Of a stretch of DNA of 64,000 nt, positions 41,581 through 50,929 are shown one piece after another. The DNA lies in contig NZ_JBHSSW010000028.1 in assembly GCF_042659465.1 (NCBI RefSeq), forward strand, positions 62,001 through 126,000, read 5' to 3'. How positions within the stretch are numbered: position 1 is the first letter of the stretch; the number at the start of each line of letters is the position of its first letter. The DNA is from Ponticaulis profundi (GTDB lineage Bacteria > Pseudomonadota > Alphaproteobacteria > Caulobacterales > Hyphomonadaceae). A program made the translations under genes and the position numbers. Below the pieces are notes generated by a model. The model did no database searches. It had not been told where the DNA came from and saw nothing but the letters and a program-made list of their open reading frames with translations.

Positions 41581-42006
41581 TTACGCAGCGGCTGGTGTCA
41601 CATCCGGCAACAGGCTTTGCAGGAAGTCGTAGAAATCTTCCGGGCGCTGAATGAAGCGGTTGAACGGAAGTGTTTCTTTCGCGATGGCCTGAGGTGCACA
41701 GTCGCAACCTGCCTTGATGGCTGACTGAGCGACGCTGTCGCGGTTTTCGCTTGCAGATACCACAGCCATGCGGAAACGGCCCATTGAGGCGATCCGCGTG
41801 ATGGTCATGCTCTCGTCAATGCTGTCCGGCAGGCGCAGGTCCAGTACAACGAGATCAAATTGTTCATAACGAAGACGACGTTCTGCTTCCATCAGGCTGG
41901 CAGCAATGACGAGATCAAGTTGAAGACGTTTGCGGACGGCTTTCGTCGCAGCGACCATCAACAATTCTTGAGCCCGTGGATGATCTTCTACCCATAAGAC
42001 TTTCAT
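41581..42006 (-). CDS. Single-domain response regulator
   Basis: A 141-residue CheY-like receiver with VEDHP for the acidic pocket and LVVLDLRLPDS with the phospho-acceptor Asp, followed by an AVVSAS segment at the switch position. There is no output domain. The C-terminal tail (EDFYDFLQSLLPDVTPAAA) is short. It is not adjacent to a histidine kinase, so the partner is unknown. A strong terminator follows it. Confidence 0.88.
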   Translation of the reverse strand: MKVLWVEDHPRAQELLMVAATKAVRKRLQLDLVIAASLMEAERRLRYEQFDLVVLDLRLPDSIDESMTITRIASMGRFRMAVVSASENRDSVAQSAIKAGCDCAPQAIAKETLPFNRFIQRPEDFYDFLQSLLPDVTPAAA

Positions 42007-42484
42007 GATTCAGAGCCCCTCAACTCCGCGAATTAGCGATGTCGGAATCGATCGCGATATTCATTGGTCGACAAAATAGAGGAATGTTTATTACCGGAAG
42101 GTAAATTTTAACTGGCTGAACGCGTAAAGTGTTGCTGTTCGATGCGCCCAAGCAGGCAGACAAATGTGAGACGAATTGCGAGGTGATTTTCGAGGTTGTA
42201 TCGGAGATAATACCTTATTAGTTTTCTTGGAAAATCCTAGAAGACTGTAAAGTAACGAAAATAATACTCGTTATGCTCTTCGAAGACCTTTTAGGAAAGA
42301 CCGTTTCCGGACGGAATTTCAAAGGTCTTACCCTGCGACAATTCTTCCCGGCCAAAGTTTGCCAATCTTAACACTTTTGATGAAAGCGTCGGCAAAATTA
42401 AGAGTTCAGACGTCGGGCCATCGCATCTGGTTATAAATCATGTATGTGTGGCGGACTGACTTTGTAAGAAAGCCGGCTTTTTTG
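42007..42484. other. Long AT-rich intergenic region before the acyltransferase gene
   Basis: About 480 bases with no credible ORF, between the divergent response-regulator and acyltransferase genes. It is AT-rich compared with its neighbours and holds an extended inverted repeat at 42283-42329. A shorter perfect repeat (AAAGCCGGCTTT, about 42469-42480) lies directly before the acyltransferase ATG. Confidence 0.65.
42283..42329 (+). other. Structured inverted repeat, candidate leader RNA or sRNA
   Basis: AAGACCTTT (42283-42291) and AAAGGTCTT (42321-42329) enclose further complementary segments GAAA/TTTC and CCGT/ACGG around a TTCCGG loop. This makes a 47-base hairpin with 17 base pairs in three helices separated by small asymmetric internal loops. 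No T run follows, so it is not a normal terminator. It lies 155 bases before the acyltransferase ATG. Confidence 0.45.
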
Positions 42485-43399
42485 ATGACTGAGCCAACAA
42501 CATCCGAATACGATATTTTCCTGCCAGATGACGCTGATCGGGACGCGCACATCGTTGATGTCCTGATTGAGGAACGCTGCCCGAGCTTTGTGGCGCATCC
42601 GACCTGGCCAATGATGCGGCCGGTTCTTTACAAAATGCTTGGCTATCGACGCGCCGTTGAGATGGCGGATCTGGTTCAGACCATGTCCGGCCCGGAGGCC
42701 TTTGACTATCTGGCGCGTGAACTCGCTTTTTCTGCGATCGTAAACCACCTTGAGCGTGTGCCTGCCCGCGGCAAGGTCATTATCGCGTCCAACCATCCAA
42801 CGGGGCTCGCCGATGGTGTTGTGGTTTGGGATGTTCTGAAAAAACGTCGCGAAGATATCCAGTTCCTGGCCAACGCAGATGCCATCCGCGTGAGCGAAAA
42901 TCTGGGCGAAACGATCATTCCGGTCGAGTGGGTGCTGGAAAAAAGATCGCCAGCAAAAGCGAAGGACACGCTGCGTCGTTCCAAAGAAGCGTTCGAACAG
43001 GACAAATGTCTTGTGATTTTCCCATCAGGAAAACTTGCGAGAAAAGAGAAGGGAAAGCTGACGGAACAGAGCTGGTTTCCAACGGTTGTGACGTTGGCCC
43101 GCAAGCAGAATGTTCCGGTTGTTCCACTCAATCTGAAGGGCGCGAATTCTTGGTTGTTTTACTTCCTTGGAGATGTGAACGGACAGCTGCGCGATATCAC
43201 GCTGTTTTACGAACTTCTGAACAAGAAGGGCGCGAAGTTTGAGCTGACCTTTGGCCCGCTGATCCAGCCAGATGAGTTGAAGGGCGATGCTCAGGCAATG
43301 ACCGAGACCCTGCGCAGATATGTCTCCGAGGTGCTCGCAGAAAAGCCTGATCTTGCTTTTTCAGACTGGAAGGCCGGTCTGTCTGGTTCGTCGGCATAA
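42485..43399 (+). CDS. 1-acyl-glycerol-3-phosphate acyltransferase-like protein
   Basis: A 304-residue acyltransferase (LPLAT family). The catalytic H-x4-D motif appears as IIASNHPTGLADG, followed by the IFPSGKLARKEKGK block and VPVVPLNLKGAN. There is no clear membrane helix. It probably transfers an acyl chain to a glycerophospholipid or a related acceptor; the N-terminal 100 residues are specific and unassigned. A start at 42440 is also possible; neither has a strong ribosome site, and a small inverted repeat lies between them. A terminator follows immediately. Confidence 0.82.
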   Translation: MTEPTTSEYDIFLPDDADRDAHIVDVLIEERCPSFVAHPTWPMMRPVLYKMLGYRRAVEMADLVQTMSGPEAFDYLARELAFSAIVNHLERVPARGKVIIASNHPTGLADGVVVWDVLKKRREDIQFLANADAIRVSENLGETIIPVEWVLEKRSPAKAKDTLRRSKEAFEQDKCLVIFPSGKLARKEKGKLTEQSWFPTVVTLARKQNVPVVPLNLKGANSWLFYFLGDVNGQLRDITLFYELLNKKGAKFELTFGPLIQPDELKGDAQAMTETLRRYVSEVLAEKPDLAFSDWKAGLSGSSA

Positions 43400-43400
43400 A

Positions 43401-43431
43401 AAAGCCCGACACTCTGGGAATGACGGGCTTT
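43401..43431. terminator. Terminator between acyltransferase and CYP153 genes
   Basis: AAAGCCCG and CGGGCTTT enclose 15 bases. It starts right after the acyltransferase stop and lies 23 bases from the convergent P450 stop, so it can act in both directions. Confidence 0.75.
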
Positions 43432-43453
43432 CGTTATGTGTTGGGGTTCGCGC

Positions 43454-44788
43454 TTATTTCGGTACGAGCTGAACCATCATTTTGGTGTAACCTTTGACGA
43501 AAGACCCTTGGGTCCGTCCCGGCTCTTCCAGGACAATCACGTCCGAGAAGCGCTTGAAGAACTCTTCCCAGAGGATTTTCAGCTGCAACTCGCCGAGGCG
43601 GTTTCCGACGCAGCGGTGAATCCCGAAGCCGAAGGACAAATGGCTGCGAACTTTTGGACGATCAATCCAGATATCGTTTGGGCGTTCGAAATGACGCTCA
43701 TCACGGTTGCCTGATGCGTACCACATGGCGACCTTATCGCCGGCCTTGATGGTTTTGCCATGCATTTCGACATCCTCAACGGCTGTCCGGCGCATGTGCG
43801 CAAGCGGGGTCTGCCAGCGGATGATTTCTGACACCATGCTTGGCAGGAGGTCGTGATTGTCTTTCAGCTTCTGAAACTCTTTCGGGAAGAGGTTCATGCC
43901 ATAGACAGAGGCTGACATGGAGTTCCGGGTCGTGTCATTGCCGCCAACGATGAGGAGGATGACATTGCCGAGATATTCCATCGGCTCCATGTTTCGCGTG
44001 TGCTCACCATGGGCCAGCATCGAAATCAGGTCATTGCCCGGCTCATTCAGATTGACGCGCTCATTCCAGAGCTCGGTGAAATAGCCAAGGCATTCCAGAA
44101 GCTCTGTCCGCCACTGCTCTTCGCCGCCGGGGCAGATTTCCGGATTCTCACGACCCGTCGCGACGTCTGACCAGCGTGTCAGCTTGCGGCGGTCCTCGAA
44201 TGGGAAGTCGAACAGAGTCGCGAGCATCATCGTTGTAAGTTCGATAGAGACGTTATCGACCCAGTCAAACGGCTCGTTCACAGGCATTCTGTCGAGCACG
44301 TACTGGGTCCGCTCGCGGATCAGTTTCTCGAAGTTCTTCAGATTGTCCGGACCGACGATCGGCTGCACCGTTTTGCGCTGAACGTCATGCTTTGGCTGGT
44401 CCATGGCAATGAACATCGGCATGACGAAATCATCATCCATGTCGAACAGAGTGATGCCGCCTTTATAAGCATCTGAAGAAAAGCGTTTATGGTCGGTGTC
44501 GATCGCCATGATGTCGTCATAGCGCGTAATGGACCAGTAAGGGCCAACCGGGCTTTCTGGGCAGTAATGCACAGGGTCTTCATTGCGCATGCGCTCGAAC
44601 CGGCCCCAAATCTCGTTCCGGCGCCAGAGTTCCGGGTCGGTGATATCCAGTGTCTCGAGATCAATTGCGGATGCGGGTGGGATCGGCCCGCCATGGCGGA
44701 TATGATTTTCCTGAAGTCGCCCATCGGGCAGTCTTTCGTACCGGCTGTTTTCGACAACCTTCGGTACTTCGGTTGTTGTATCGGCCAT
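43454..44788 (-). CDS. CYP153-family cytochrome P450 (alkane/fatty acid omega-hydroxylase)
   Basis: A 444-residue P450. VGPYWSITRYDDIMAID, MPMFIAMDQPKHDVQRKT, LTTMMLATLFDFPFEDRRKL, LLIVGGNDTTRNSMSASV and the heme loop LSFGFGIHRCVGNRLGELQL (Cys393) agree closely with CYP153A sequences I know. CYP153 enzymes hydroxylate the terminal carbon of medium-chain alkanes, fatty acids or alcohols, using ferredoxin and ferredoxin reductase. Neither partner gene is in the window. A role in oil or lipid use is likely, together with the alkyl sulfatase and the alcohol dehydrogenase, but the substrate is not shown. Confidence 0.95.
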   Translation of the reverse strand: MADTTTEVPKVVENSRYERLPDGRLQENHIRHGGPIPPASAIDLETLDITDPELWRRNEIWGRFERMRNEDPVHYCPESPVGPYWSITRYDDIMAIDTDHKRFSSDAYKGGITLFDMDDDFVMPMFIAMDQPKHDVQRKTVQPIVGPDNLKNFEKLIRERTQYVLDRMPVNEPFDWVDNVSIELTTMMLATLFDFPFEDRRKLTRWSDVATGRENPEICPGGEEQWRTELLECLGYFTELWNERVNLNEPGNDLISMLAHGEHTRNMEPMEYLGNVILLIVGGNDTTRNSMSASVYGMNLFPKEFQKLKDNHDLLPSMVSEIIRWQTPLAHMRRTAVEDVEMHGKTIKAGDKVAMWYASGNRDERHFERPNDIWIDRPKVRSHLSFGFGIHRCVGNRLGELQLKILWEEFFKRFSDVIVLEEPGRTQGSFVKGYTKMMVQLVPK

Positions 44789-44948
44789 GTTTGCCTCCCA
44801 TTCAGTTTGTTTTTTTCTTTATACCACAGCTTTTCACTTAAAACTATGACGCATGCGTCATTTATTTTCGAGAAAATCTTGCAGTTCAGGCGTAGAAGTC
44901 AGCTGTGTGTTTGCTTATGTAACAGTGTATCAATTTCGAAAGGTTATC

Positions 44949-45677
44949 ATGGTGCATCGAGTCGTTACTGTTTCTGGTGTTCTTCTGGCCCTGGGCCTTG
45001 CTGCCTGTGGTGAGCCGAAAGCGAAACAGATTACCGAGCCGACGGAAAAGCCATCCGTGTCTCTGGCTGATATCCGGGCACAGGTCGGCTCAGATGAGGT
45101 GCGCACGACCGAGGCGCCAGAGATTGATAGTGCGGCCAAGAATATCAATCCGTTCAAAGCGGAATACAATTATCTGGAACGTGACGCGTATAACGCTCTG
45201 ATCATTCAGGCGAGTGAAGAAGAAGGCTATCTGGAGCGCTCAATGCAGGCGACAATTGAGAGCCTGTCCGGACTGCCGGGCGGTATCACCGCAAATGCGT
45301 ATGAAAACGCAATTGGCTGCGCTGCGATTATGGACGTTGCTGCCAGAACGGGACTGATGTCCGCGCATGCAGCGCAGGACGCTGCAGAGGCTTTCATCTT
45401 TGACGGCGTGCTCGCACCTGCGTTTGAAGACGGTGCGGACATGCCGCGCGAGATCAATGGCGAAAGCGTTCCACTGAGCGTTCGGGAAGACCGTGCAGCG
45501 GATTTCCGTAAACGGACCTATCTGAACTATTTCCTGACGCGGGATGCATTCTACAGTGCTTATGAAGAGACTGAGATCTCGGCTCGTACGGCCTCTTGCG
45601 TGCCATCAGATGATACACTCCCGGAGGCTGCGACGCCGGCAACTGACGTTTCAGATACAACTGAAGAGACGCAGTAG
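44949..45677 (+). CDS. Lipoprotein, first of two tandem paralogs
   Basis: A 242-residue protein starting MVHRVVTVSGVLLALGLAAC, a lipoprotein signal with lipobox LAAC. AAAGG lies just upstream of the ATG. The mature part contains NINPFKAEYNYLERDAYNAL, CAAIMDVAARTGLMSAHAAQ and RKRTYLNYFLTRDAFYS, which align with the next gene. The family is not recognised; no enzymatic motif is visible. It diverges from the CYP153 gene. Confidence 0.8.
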   Translation: MVHRVVTVSGVLLALGLAACGEPKAKQITEPTEKPSVSLADIRAQVGSDEVRTTEAPEIDSAAKNINPFKAEYNYLERDAYNALIIQASEEEGYLERSMQATIESLSGLPGGITANAYENAIGCAAIMDVAARTGLMSAHAAQDAAEAFIFDGVLAPAFEDGADMPREINGESVPLSVREDRAADFRKRTYLNYFLTRDAFYSAYEETEISARTASCVPSDDTLPEAATPATDVSDTTEETQ

Positions 45678-45889
45678 CGCCTTACGTGAGTGCCCGATGT
45701 TACGGAAATTTCAGATCCTATTCTCTGTGACCTAGTATTCAGAAAAATAAGGAATTAGGCATTTCAATCGGCAGGTTTTCGCCGTTCAAATGCATATTTC
45801 AGGGAACGGATTCCTTCCTTTCAAAGTTTTTCTTCCAGTTCGGTCATGTGATCGGAAGTTGAGGAAACGCAGAGAAATTGGAGGATAAT

Positions 45890-46633
45890 ATGTCCCGGAA
45901 TATTATGTATCTGCTCGGTTCGGCCGCTGTTCTGACACTGGCCGCATGCGGGTCTGGAGAAGTAAATACCCAAACCACGGAAGCAAGTGACACGAGCCCT
46001 GCGCAAACGCAGGCTCAGGCAAATTCTGATGCCCCATCTCTTGCTGCGGTGAAACAATCTATTGAAGCGCCACCAGAAGAGGTTTCCGGTCCAATGATTG
46101 ACCCGGCAGCTGAAAACATCGACCCATTCAGGGGCATGTACGAGGCCGAGCAAATCGAGACGTTCAACGCTTTCTATGATGGTGTTGACGCCGAAACGAT
46201 CAATATTGCTGAGCGCATTGATGAAACCAATGCCATCGTGATCACCGAAGTGCCTGTCGCTGAAGATGGTCTTTATGAGCAGGGTCTGCGTTGTGCTGCC
46301 GCGATTGATGCGTCTGCGCGTGTTGGTGGCTACCAGGCTCACGAGGCAAAAGCCATGGCTCAGGGCGCACTTGCCGCGACAGTCTACGCGATTGAAGCTC
46401 AGATGCAGCCGGATGCTCCTGAAGAGCAGCGCGACGCTCTGGTCTCGGATTTCCGTGAACAGACATATATCAACTATAATCTGATACGCGCCGATATGTC
46501 GGAAAATATGGAAGCGGAAGCGCTTAAAGCTCAGGCTGAGACCTGTTACCAGGAGCTCGGACTGGCAGAGGAAGAAACTGATGCTGAATCAGCAGAAGTA
46601 GACGAAACAGCTGAGGCTGGTGGTTCGCTCTAA
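45890..46633 (+). CDS. Lipoprotein, second tandem paralog
   Basis: A 247-residue lipoprotein (MSRNIMYLLGSAAVLTLAACG). GGAGG lies 5 bases before the ATG at 45890; the upstream ATG at 45878 is less likely. It shares ENIDPFRGMYEAEQIETFN, CAAAIDASARVGGYQAHEA and REQTYINYNLIRADM with its neighbour, so the pair arose by duplication and has diverged. No known function. A strong terminator follows. Confidence 0.8.
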   Translation: MSRNIMYLLGSAAVLTLAACGSGEVNTQTTEASDTSPAQTQAQANSDAPSLAAVKQSIEAPPEEVSGPMIDPAAENIDPFRGMYEAEQIETFNAFYDGVDAETINIAERIDETNAIVITEVPVAEDGLYEQGLRCAAAIDASARVGGYQAHEAKAMAQGALAATVYAIEAQMQPDAPEEQRDALVSDFREQTYINYNLIRADMSENMEAEALKAQAETCYQELGLAEEETDAESAEVDETAEAGGSL

Positions 46634-46657
46634 TCAGCAGGTTACCGCTGAATAAAA

Positions 46658-46688
46658 GAAATCCCGCACGGATGGCCTGTGCGGGATT
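46658..46688. terminator. Bidirectional terminator
   Basis: AAATCCCGCAC and its perfect complement enclose 9 bases between the convergent lipoprotein and FKBP genes, with T runs following in the plus direction and A-rich sequence on the other side. Confidence 0.9.
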
Positions 46689-46709
46689 TTTTCGTTCAAG
46701 AGAACGGGT

Positions 46710-47255
46710 TTACTGAAAGGCTTCGCCTGTCCATTCATCCTCGCCAATATCGGCAAGCAGGACGACGCGAAAAATAAGGCTGTCACCTGGTTTGATCTTT
46801 CCGCCAACCGCGCGGTCGCCATAGGCCAGTTCTGAAGGCAGGTAGAGCATCCAGTCGTCGCCCGGGCACATCATGCCGAGTGCCTCGGTCCAGCCAGAAA
46901 TTACAGCATCCGCCGGGAAGTCAGTGGCAGATCCACGCGAGAAGGAAGAATCGAAGACCGTTCCATCATCGAGGCGGCCTTCATAATGCACAAAGGCGCG
47001 GTCGCTTCCGGTCGGACCTTCAGCACATTCCGGACCTGCCGCGAGCACAATATATTCAAGGCCAGTGTCAGTCTTCTGCACTTCAGCCCGCTCATGGTCC
47101 CAGCCTGGATTGGCATATGTCGCCCATGGGTCAGCTGGATTTTCGGCCGGTGTGGCTTCCATGCGCGCCTGTGTGCTGGTGCCGCCATCTGGCTGACACG
47201 CTGCCATCATGAGTGCGAGGCTGCCCAGAGCAGCACTGGAAAGAATGCGTTTCAT
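46710..47255 (-). CDS. FKBP-type peptidyl-prolyl isomerase lipoprotein
   Basis: A 181-residue protein with a lipoprotein signal (MKRILSSAALGSLALMMAAC) and an FKBP domain: HYEGRLDDGTVFDSSFSRG, ISGWTEALGMMCPGDDWMLYLPSELAYGDR and GDSLIFRVVLL. GGGAG lies before the ATG at 47255. It catalyses proline isomerisation in the periplasm and may help fold outer-membrane proteins. A Mip-like dimerisation helix is absent. Confidence 0.92.
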   Translation of the reverse strand: MKRILSSAALGSLALMMAACQPDGGTSTQARMEATPAENPADPWATYANPGWDHERAEVQKTDTGLEYIVLAAGPECAEGPTGSDRAFVHYEGRLDDGTVFDSSFSRGSATDFPADAVISGWTEALGMMCPGDDWMLYLPSELAYGDRAVGGKIKPGDSLIFRVVLLADIGEDEWTGEAFQ

Positions 47256-47280
47256 GCAAGACTCCCGGTTCGGAATTAGG

Positions 47281-48504
47281 TCAATCGACATTGAGTTTGC
47301 GAGGAGGGTAACCCGATGCGCTGAGCGCTTCCACCACTTCCTGTGTATGCTGGGCGTCACGCGTCTCGATCAGAATGTCAAACTCGGCGCCTTTCGCGGG
47401 CACATCAAGCGCTAGTCGATTGTGGGCGACTTCAATGATGTTGGCGCCGCAATCGCCGATAACCGTGGAAACGCGTGCCAGGAGTCCAGGCCGGTCGTCA
47501 CCAATGATACGAATATTGGCCAGCCGCTTTTCGCGTACGAGACTCCGGGTCAGGACCGATGCGAGCAGGCGTGTATCGATATTGCCGCCACAAAGGACAA
47601 GGCCCACTCGCTTGCCAGCGAATTTGGATGGATAGGAGAGAAGAGCGGCAAGGCCTGCTGCGCCGGCGCCTTCTGCAATTGTCTTCTCAACCGTTGCATA
47701 AAGCGTGATCGCGCGTTCCATGGCGTCTTCTTCGACCAGAACAACGTCATCGACGAGGCGCTGGCAAACTTCAAAATTGCGGCGTCCAACGGCTTTGACG
47801 GCAATGCCTTCGGCAATTGTTGCCCCCCCAATGACGTGGGGTTCATTGCGCAGTTCGGACAGAAGCGAGGGATACTGGCGCGCTTCAACAGCTGTGATCT
47901 TGATGTCGGGCTGGAGTGCTTTGGCCGCTGTCGCGATGCCCGAGATCAGGCCGCCGCCACCGACTGGTACAACCAGCATATCGAATGGCTTCGGCGCCTG
48001 TTCCATCATCTCCAGTGCAATCGTGCCCTGACCCGCCATGACCAGCTTGTCGTCAAACGGGTGGATGAAGGTTAGCCCTTCGCGCTCGCAGACTTCATTG
48101 GCGTGGTCGCTGGCCTCAACCAGTGTGTCGCCTTCGAGAATGACGCGCGCACCATAGTTGCGGGTGTGCTGCACCTTCACGAAAGGCGTGTTGTTCGGCA
48201 TGACGATGGTCACAGGAATGCCGAGGCGCTGTCCATGATAGGCAACGCCCTGAGCATGGTTGCCCGCGGACATGGCGATAACGCCCCGCTTTTTTTCTTC
48301 CTCTGTGAGGCCGAGCAACCGGTTCAGCGCGCCGCGTTCCTTGAAAGCGGCCGTGAACTGAAAGTTCTCGAACTTTACCCAGACTTCCGCACCGGTAATT
48401 TGCGAAAGCGTTCTCGAAAGGCGCATGGGGGTGCGTTCCACCTGTCCCTTGATGCGCTCGGCAGCGTCCTGGATATCTTTGAGTTCGAGAGGTGTTTCGG
48501 TCAC
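47281..48504 (-). CDS. ilvA: Threonine ammonia-lyase with ACT domain
   Basis: A 407-residue PLP enzyme. The Schiff-base lysine is Lys55 in FTAAFKERGAL, the phosphate loop is VVPVGGGGLISGIATA, and SAGNHAQGVAYHG is present. A single C-terminal ACT domain (about 325-407) follows, as in the short catabolic-type threonine dehydratases of many bacteria. It converts threonine to 2-oxobutyrate and ammonia. It overlaps the NTF2-like gene by 4 bases (ATGA). Confidence 0.94.
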   Translation of the reverse strand: MTETPLELKDIQDAAERIKGQVERTPMRLSRTLSQITGAEVWVKFENFQFTAAFKERGALNRLLGLTEEEKKRGVIAMSAGNHAQGVAYHGQRLGIPVTIVMPNNTPFVKVQHTRNYGARVILEGDTLVEASDHANEVCEREGLTFIHPFDDKLVMAGQGTIALEMMEQAPKPFDMLVVPVGGGGLISGIATAAKALQPDIKITAVEARQYPSLLSELRNEPHVIGGATIAEGIAVKAVGRRNFEVCQRLVDDVVLVEEDAMERAITLYATVEKTIAEGAGAAGLAALLSYPSKFAGKRVGLVLCGGNIDTRLLASVLTRSLVREKRLANIRIIGDDRPGLLARVSTVIGDCGANIIEVAHNRLALDVPAKGAEFDILIETRDAQHTQEVVEALSASGYPPRKLNVD

Positions 48505-48899
48505 GATTTCGTCTTCAGTGTTTCTAGCATTTTGCCCATCGCTGCATGAACCGCATTGATGGCTTTCAGAGGCCGGACCATCACTTTAAAATCGACAATT
48601 TGTCCACCCTCATTCCAGGTGATCATGTCGATTCCATTGATTACCAGGCCATCGACTTCCGTTTCGAATTCCAGAACGGCTTTGTCACCAAGGTCGAATT
48701 CATTGATGTAGCGGAATTTATCTGTGCCGAGCACCTGGTCAGCCGCAGACAGATACAGATAGGTGATGTCCTTGCCGGCCTGCGGCGTATGGACGACGGG
48801 AGAGTGAAAAACCACGTCATCATCTAGCATGTCCCGAAGAGCCTTCAGGTCATGTGACTTCATATAGTCGTGCCATTTCTGCAGGTTATTGCTCGCCAT
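48501..48899 (-). CDS. NTF2/SnoaL-like protein
   Basis: A 132-residue protein with the SnoaL-like layout: WHDYMKSHDLKALRDMLDDDVVFHSP at the start and GIDMITWNEGGQIVDFKVMVRP at the end. A small-molecule enzyme or binding role is common in this fold, but nothing specifies it here. It precedes ilvA and is coupled to it through a 4-base overlap. Confidence 0.85.
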   Translation of the reverse strand: MASNNLQKWHDYMKSHDLKALRDMLDDDVVFHSPVVHTPQAGKDITYLYLSAADQVLGTDKFRYINEFDLGDKAVLEFETEVDGLVINGIDMITWNEGGQIVDFKVMVRPLKAINAVHAAMGKMLETLKTKS

Positions 48900-48941
48900 T
48901 TCAGCCTCCCAATATCTTATGAGACCAAGGCTTTTACGCCG

Positions 48942-50801
48942 CTATGACGTGGCAAGCAAACCTTCGCTCGTTTCCGATGCATCATGCTCGGCGACGAGGT
49001 GCCCGGGCGCGACTTCTACAAGTTTCGGCTTGTACTGTTCGGCATCCGGATCATCGATCACCTTGGATTTCAGAAAGCGCAGGCTTGCCCGGCGGTCCAG
49101 AGGGGATGGCAGGTCGCCATGCAGGCGTGTGATCTCACGTTCGCGTTCCTGCTTCGGGTCTGGGTTCGGGACAGCCGAAATCAGTGCTTTCGTGTAAGGA
49201 TGGCGCGGTGATTCATAAATTTCGTTGCGACCAGCAAGTTCAACGACCCGGCCAAGATACAGCACCATGACGCGATGGCTGATCTCGCGAACGACAGCGA
49301 GGTCGTGGCTGATGAAAATCATGGAAAGACCAAACTCGGCCTGAAGCTCGATCAGAAGATCAACAATCTGGGCCTGAACGGACACATCGAGCGCTGACAC
49401 GGCTTCGTCGCAGATCACGAGCTTCGGTTGCAGGATCATTGCACGGGCAATACCGACGCGCTGGTTTTGTCCGCCCGAAAGCTCGTGCGGATAGCGGTTG
49501 ATCAGCGCCGGGTCCAGGCCGACCCTTGGCATGATCTCCCGTACGCGCGTTTGGCGGGTTTTCTTGCTGAGCGTCGGTTCAAACACGGTAAGTGGCTCAG
49601 CAATGGACTGACCAATTGTCATACGCGGATCAAGGCTGGCGAACGGGTCCTGGAAAACGATTTGCAGATCCTTGCGCGATTTCTTTAGGTCCGTCTGGGT
49701 GGCGTTGGTCAGTGGTTTGCCAAGCCAGGTCACGGCGCCGCCGGTCGGTTCGACCAGTTTCAGAACAGCCCGGGCGAGCGTCGACTTTCCGCAGCCGGAT
49801 TCACCGACAACGCCGAGTGTTTCACCCGGACGCAGTGTGAAGCTGACGCCATCAACGGCGCGCAATTCTTTGGTTTTCGGGAAGAATCCACCACCGACTT
49901 TGATCGGGAAGCCGACCTGCATATCGTCGACGACCAAGGTTGGTTCCGTGTTTTCGGGCGGCTGGGGATTCAGAGGCGTCCGGCCAGGGCGGTCCGGCTG
50001 GTCAATGCGTGGTACAGCCTCGAGCAGCTTTTTCGTATAATCATGCTGAGGGCGATAGAAGATGTCGTCGATTGTGCCGGTCTCAACAATTTCACCGGAT
50101 TTCATGACAACCACGCGATCACACATGCGTGCGACGACGCCCATATCATGCGTGATAAGTACGATTCCGGTTTCTGTTGTCTCTTTCAGCTCTTTCATCA
50201 GGCCGAGCACCTGAGCCTGCACGGTGACGTCCAGCGCGGTCGTGGGCTCGTCGGCGAAAAGCAGCTTCGGATTACAGAGCATGGCAATTGCAATCATCAC
50301 CCGCTGACGCATTCCGCCGGAAAGTTCATGCGGAAATTGCTCCATGCGTCGTGTTGGTTCAGGAATGCGTACGCGTTCCAGCCAGTCTATGCAGAGATCA
50401 TTGGCTTTCTTGCCGCGAAGGCCCTTATGAATGGCCAGAACTTCGCGCAGCTGGGCACCAATCGTCATGTGAGGTGTCAGGGATGTGAGCGGGTCCTGAA
50501 AAATCATGGACATTTGTGAGCCGCGCAGCTTGCGGCGTTCTGATGGCTTCAGCCCGAAAAGAGATTTACCTTCAAACTTTACCGTTCCGCGTGTGGTGCC
50601 GTTAGCGGCGAGCAAACCCATTGCTGCGAGCGCTGACTGGCTTTTTCCGGAGCCGGATTCGCCGACAATGCCGAGACATTCGCCCGGACGAACATCGAAT
50701 GAAATGCCGCGAACAGCGTTGACGGTGCCATCTGGCGTATCGAATTCGACCTGAAGATCATTGACCGCGAGAAGCGGTTCACGCTCGGAAATACTCAACA
50801 C
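48942..50801 (-). CDS. Fused dual-ATPase ABC transporter protein (YejF/GsiA type)
   Basis: About 619 residues with two complete ABC ATPase domains: Walker A GESGSGKSQ and GESGCGKST, signatures LSGGMRQRV and LSGGQNQRVG, and the oligopeptide-ATPase C-terminal segment after each. Fused pairs of this type drive peptide or microcin C uptake (YejF) or glutathione uptake (GsiA). No permease or binding-protein gene is adjacent. The start is probably GTG 50801 or TTG 50798, since GGAG lies just upstream; the TTG at 50849 has no ribosome site. Confidence 0.9.
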   Translation of the reverse strand: MLSISEREPLLAVNDLQVEFDTPDGTVNAVRGISFDVRPGECLGIVGESGSGKSQSALAAMGLLAANGTTRGTVKFEGKSLFGLKPSERRKLRGSQMSMIFQDPLTSLTPHMTIGAQLREVLAIHKGLRGKKANDLCIDWLERVRIPEPTRRMEQFPHELSGGMRQRVMIAIAMLCNPKLLFADEPTTALDVTVQAQVLGLMKELKETTETGIVLITHDMGVVARMCDRVVVMKSGEIVETGTIDDIFYRPQHDYTKKLLEAVPRIDQPDRPGRTPLNPQPPENTEPTLVVDDMQVGFPIKVGGGFFPKTKELRAVDGVSFTLRPGETLGVVGESGCGKSTLARAVLKLVEPTGGAVTWLGKPLTNATQTDLKKSRKDLQIVFQDPFASLDPRMTIGQSIAEPLTVFEPTLSKKTRQTRVREIMPRVGLDPALINRYPHELSGGQNQRVGIARAMILQPKLVICDEAVSALDVSVQAQIVDLLIELQAEFGLSMIFISHDLAVVREISHRVMVLYLGRVVELAGRNEIYESPRHPYTKALISAVPNPDPKQEREREITRLHGDLPSPLDRRASLRFLKSKVIDDPDAEQYKPKLVEVAPGHLVAEHDASETSEGLLATS

Positions 50802-50929
50802 TGAACTCCATTTGTCGTCATCAGATTGTCGGCGCCTGTCTGTGTTCAAAGCGAGAACGCTATTGATTGCTTCTCTCGGCTGGGCTTTTGTGCCCTTGCG
50901 TGTAGCCAGATATAACGAGGGAGGGCGCC

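Noticed and set aside
40916..41707. Minus-strand ORF of 263 residues
   Set aside because: It overlaps the rhomboid and response-regulator genes in a different frame and resembles no protein family.
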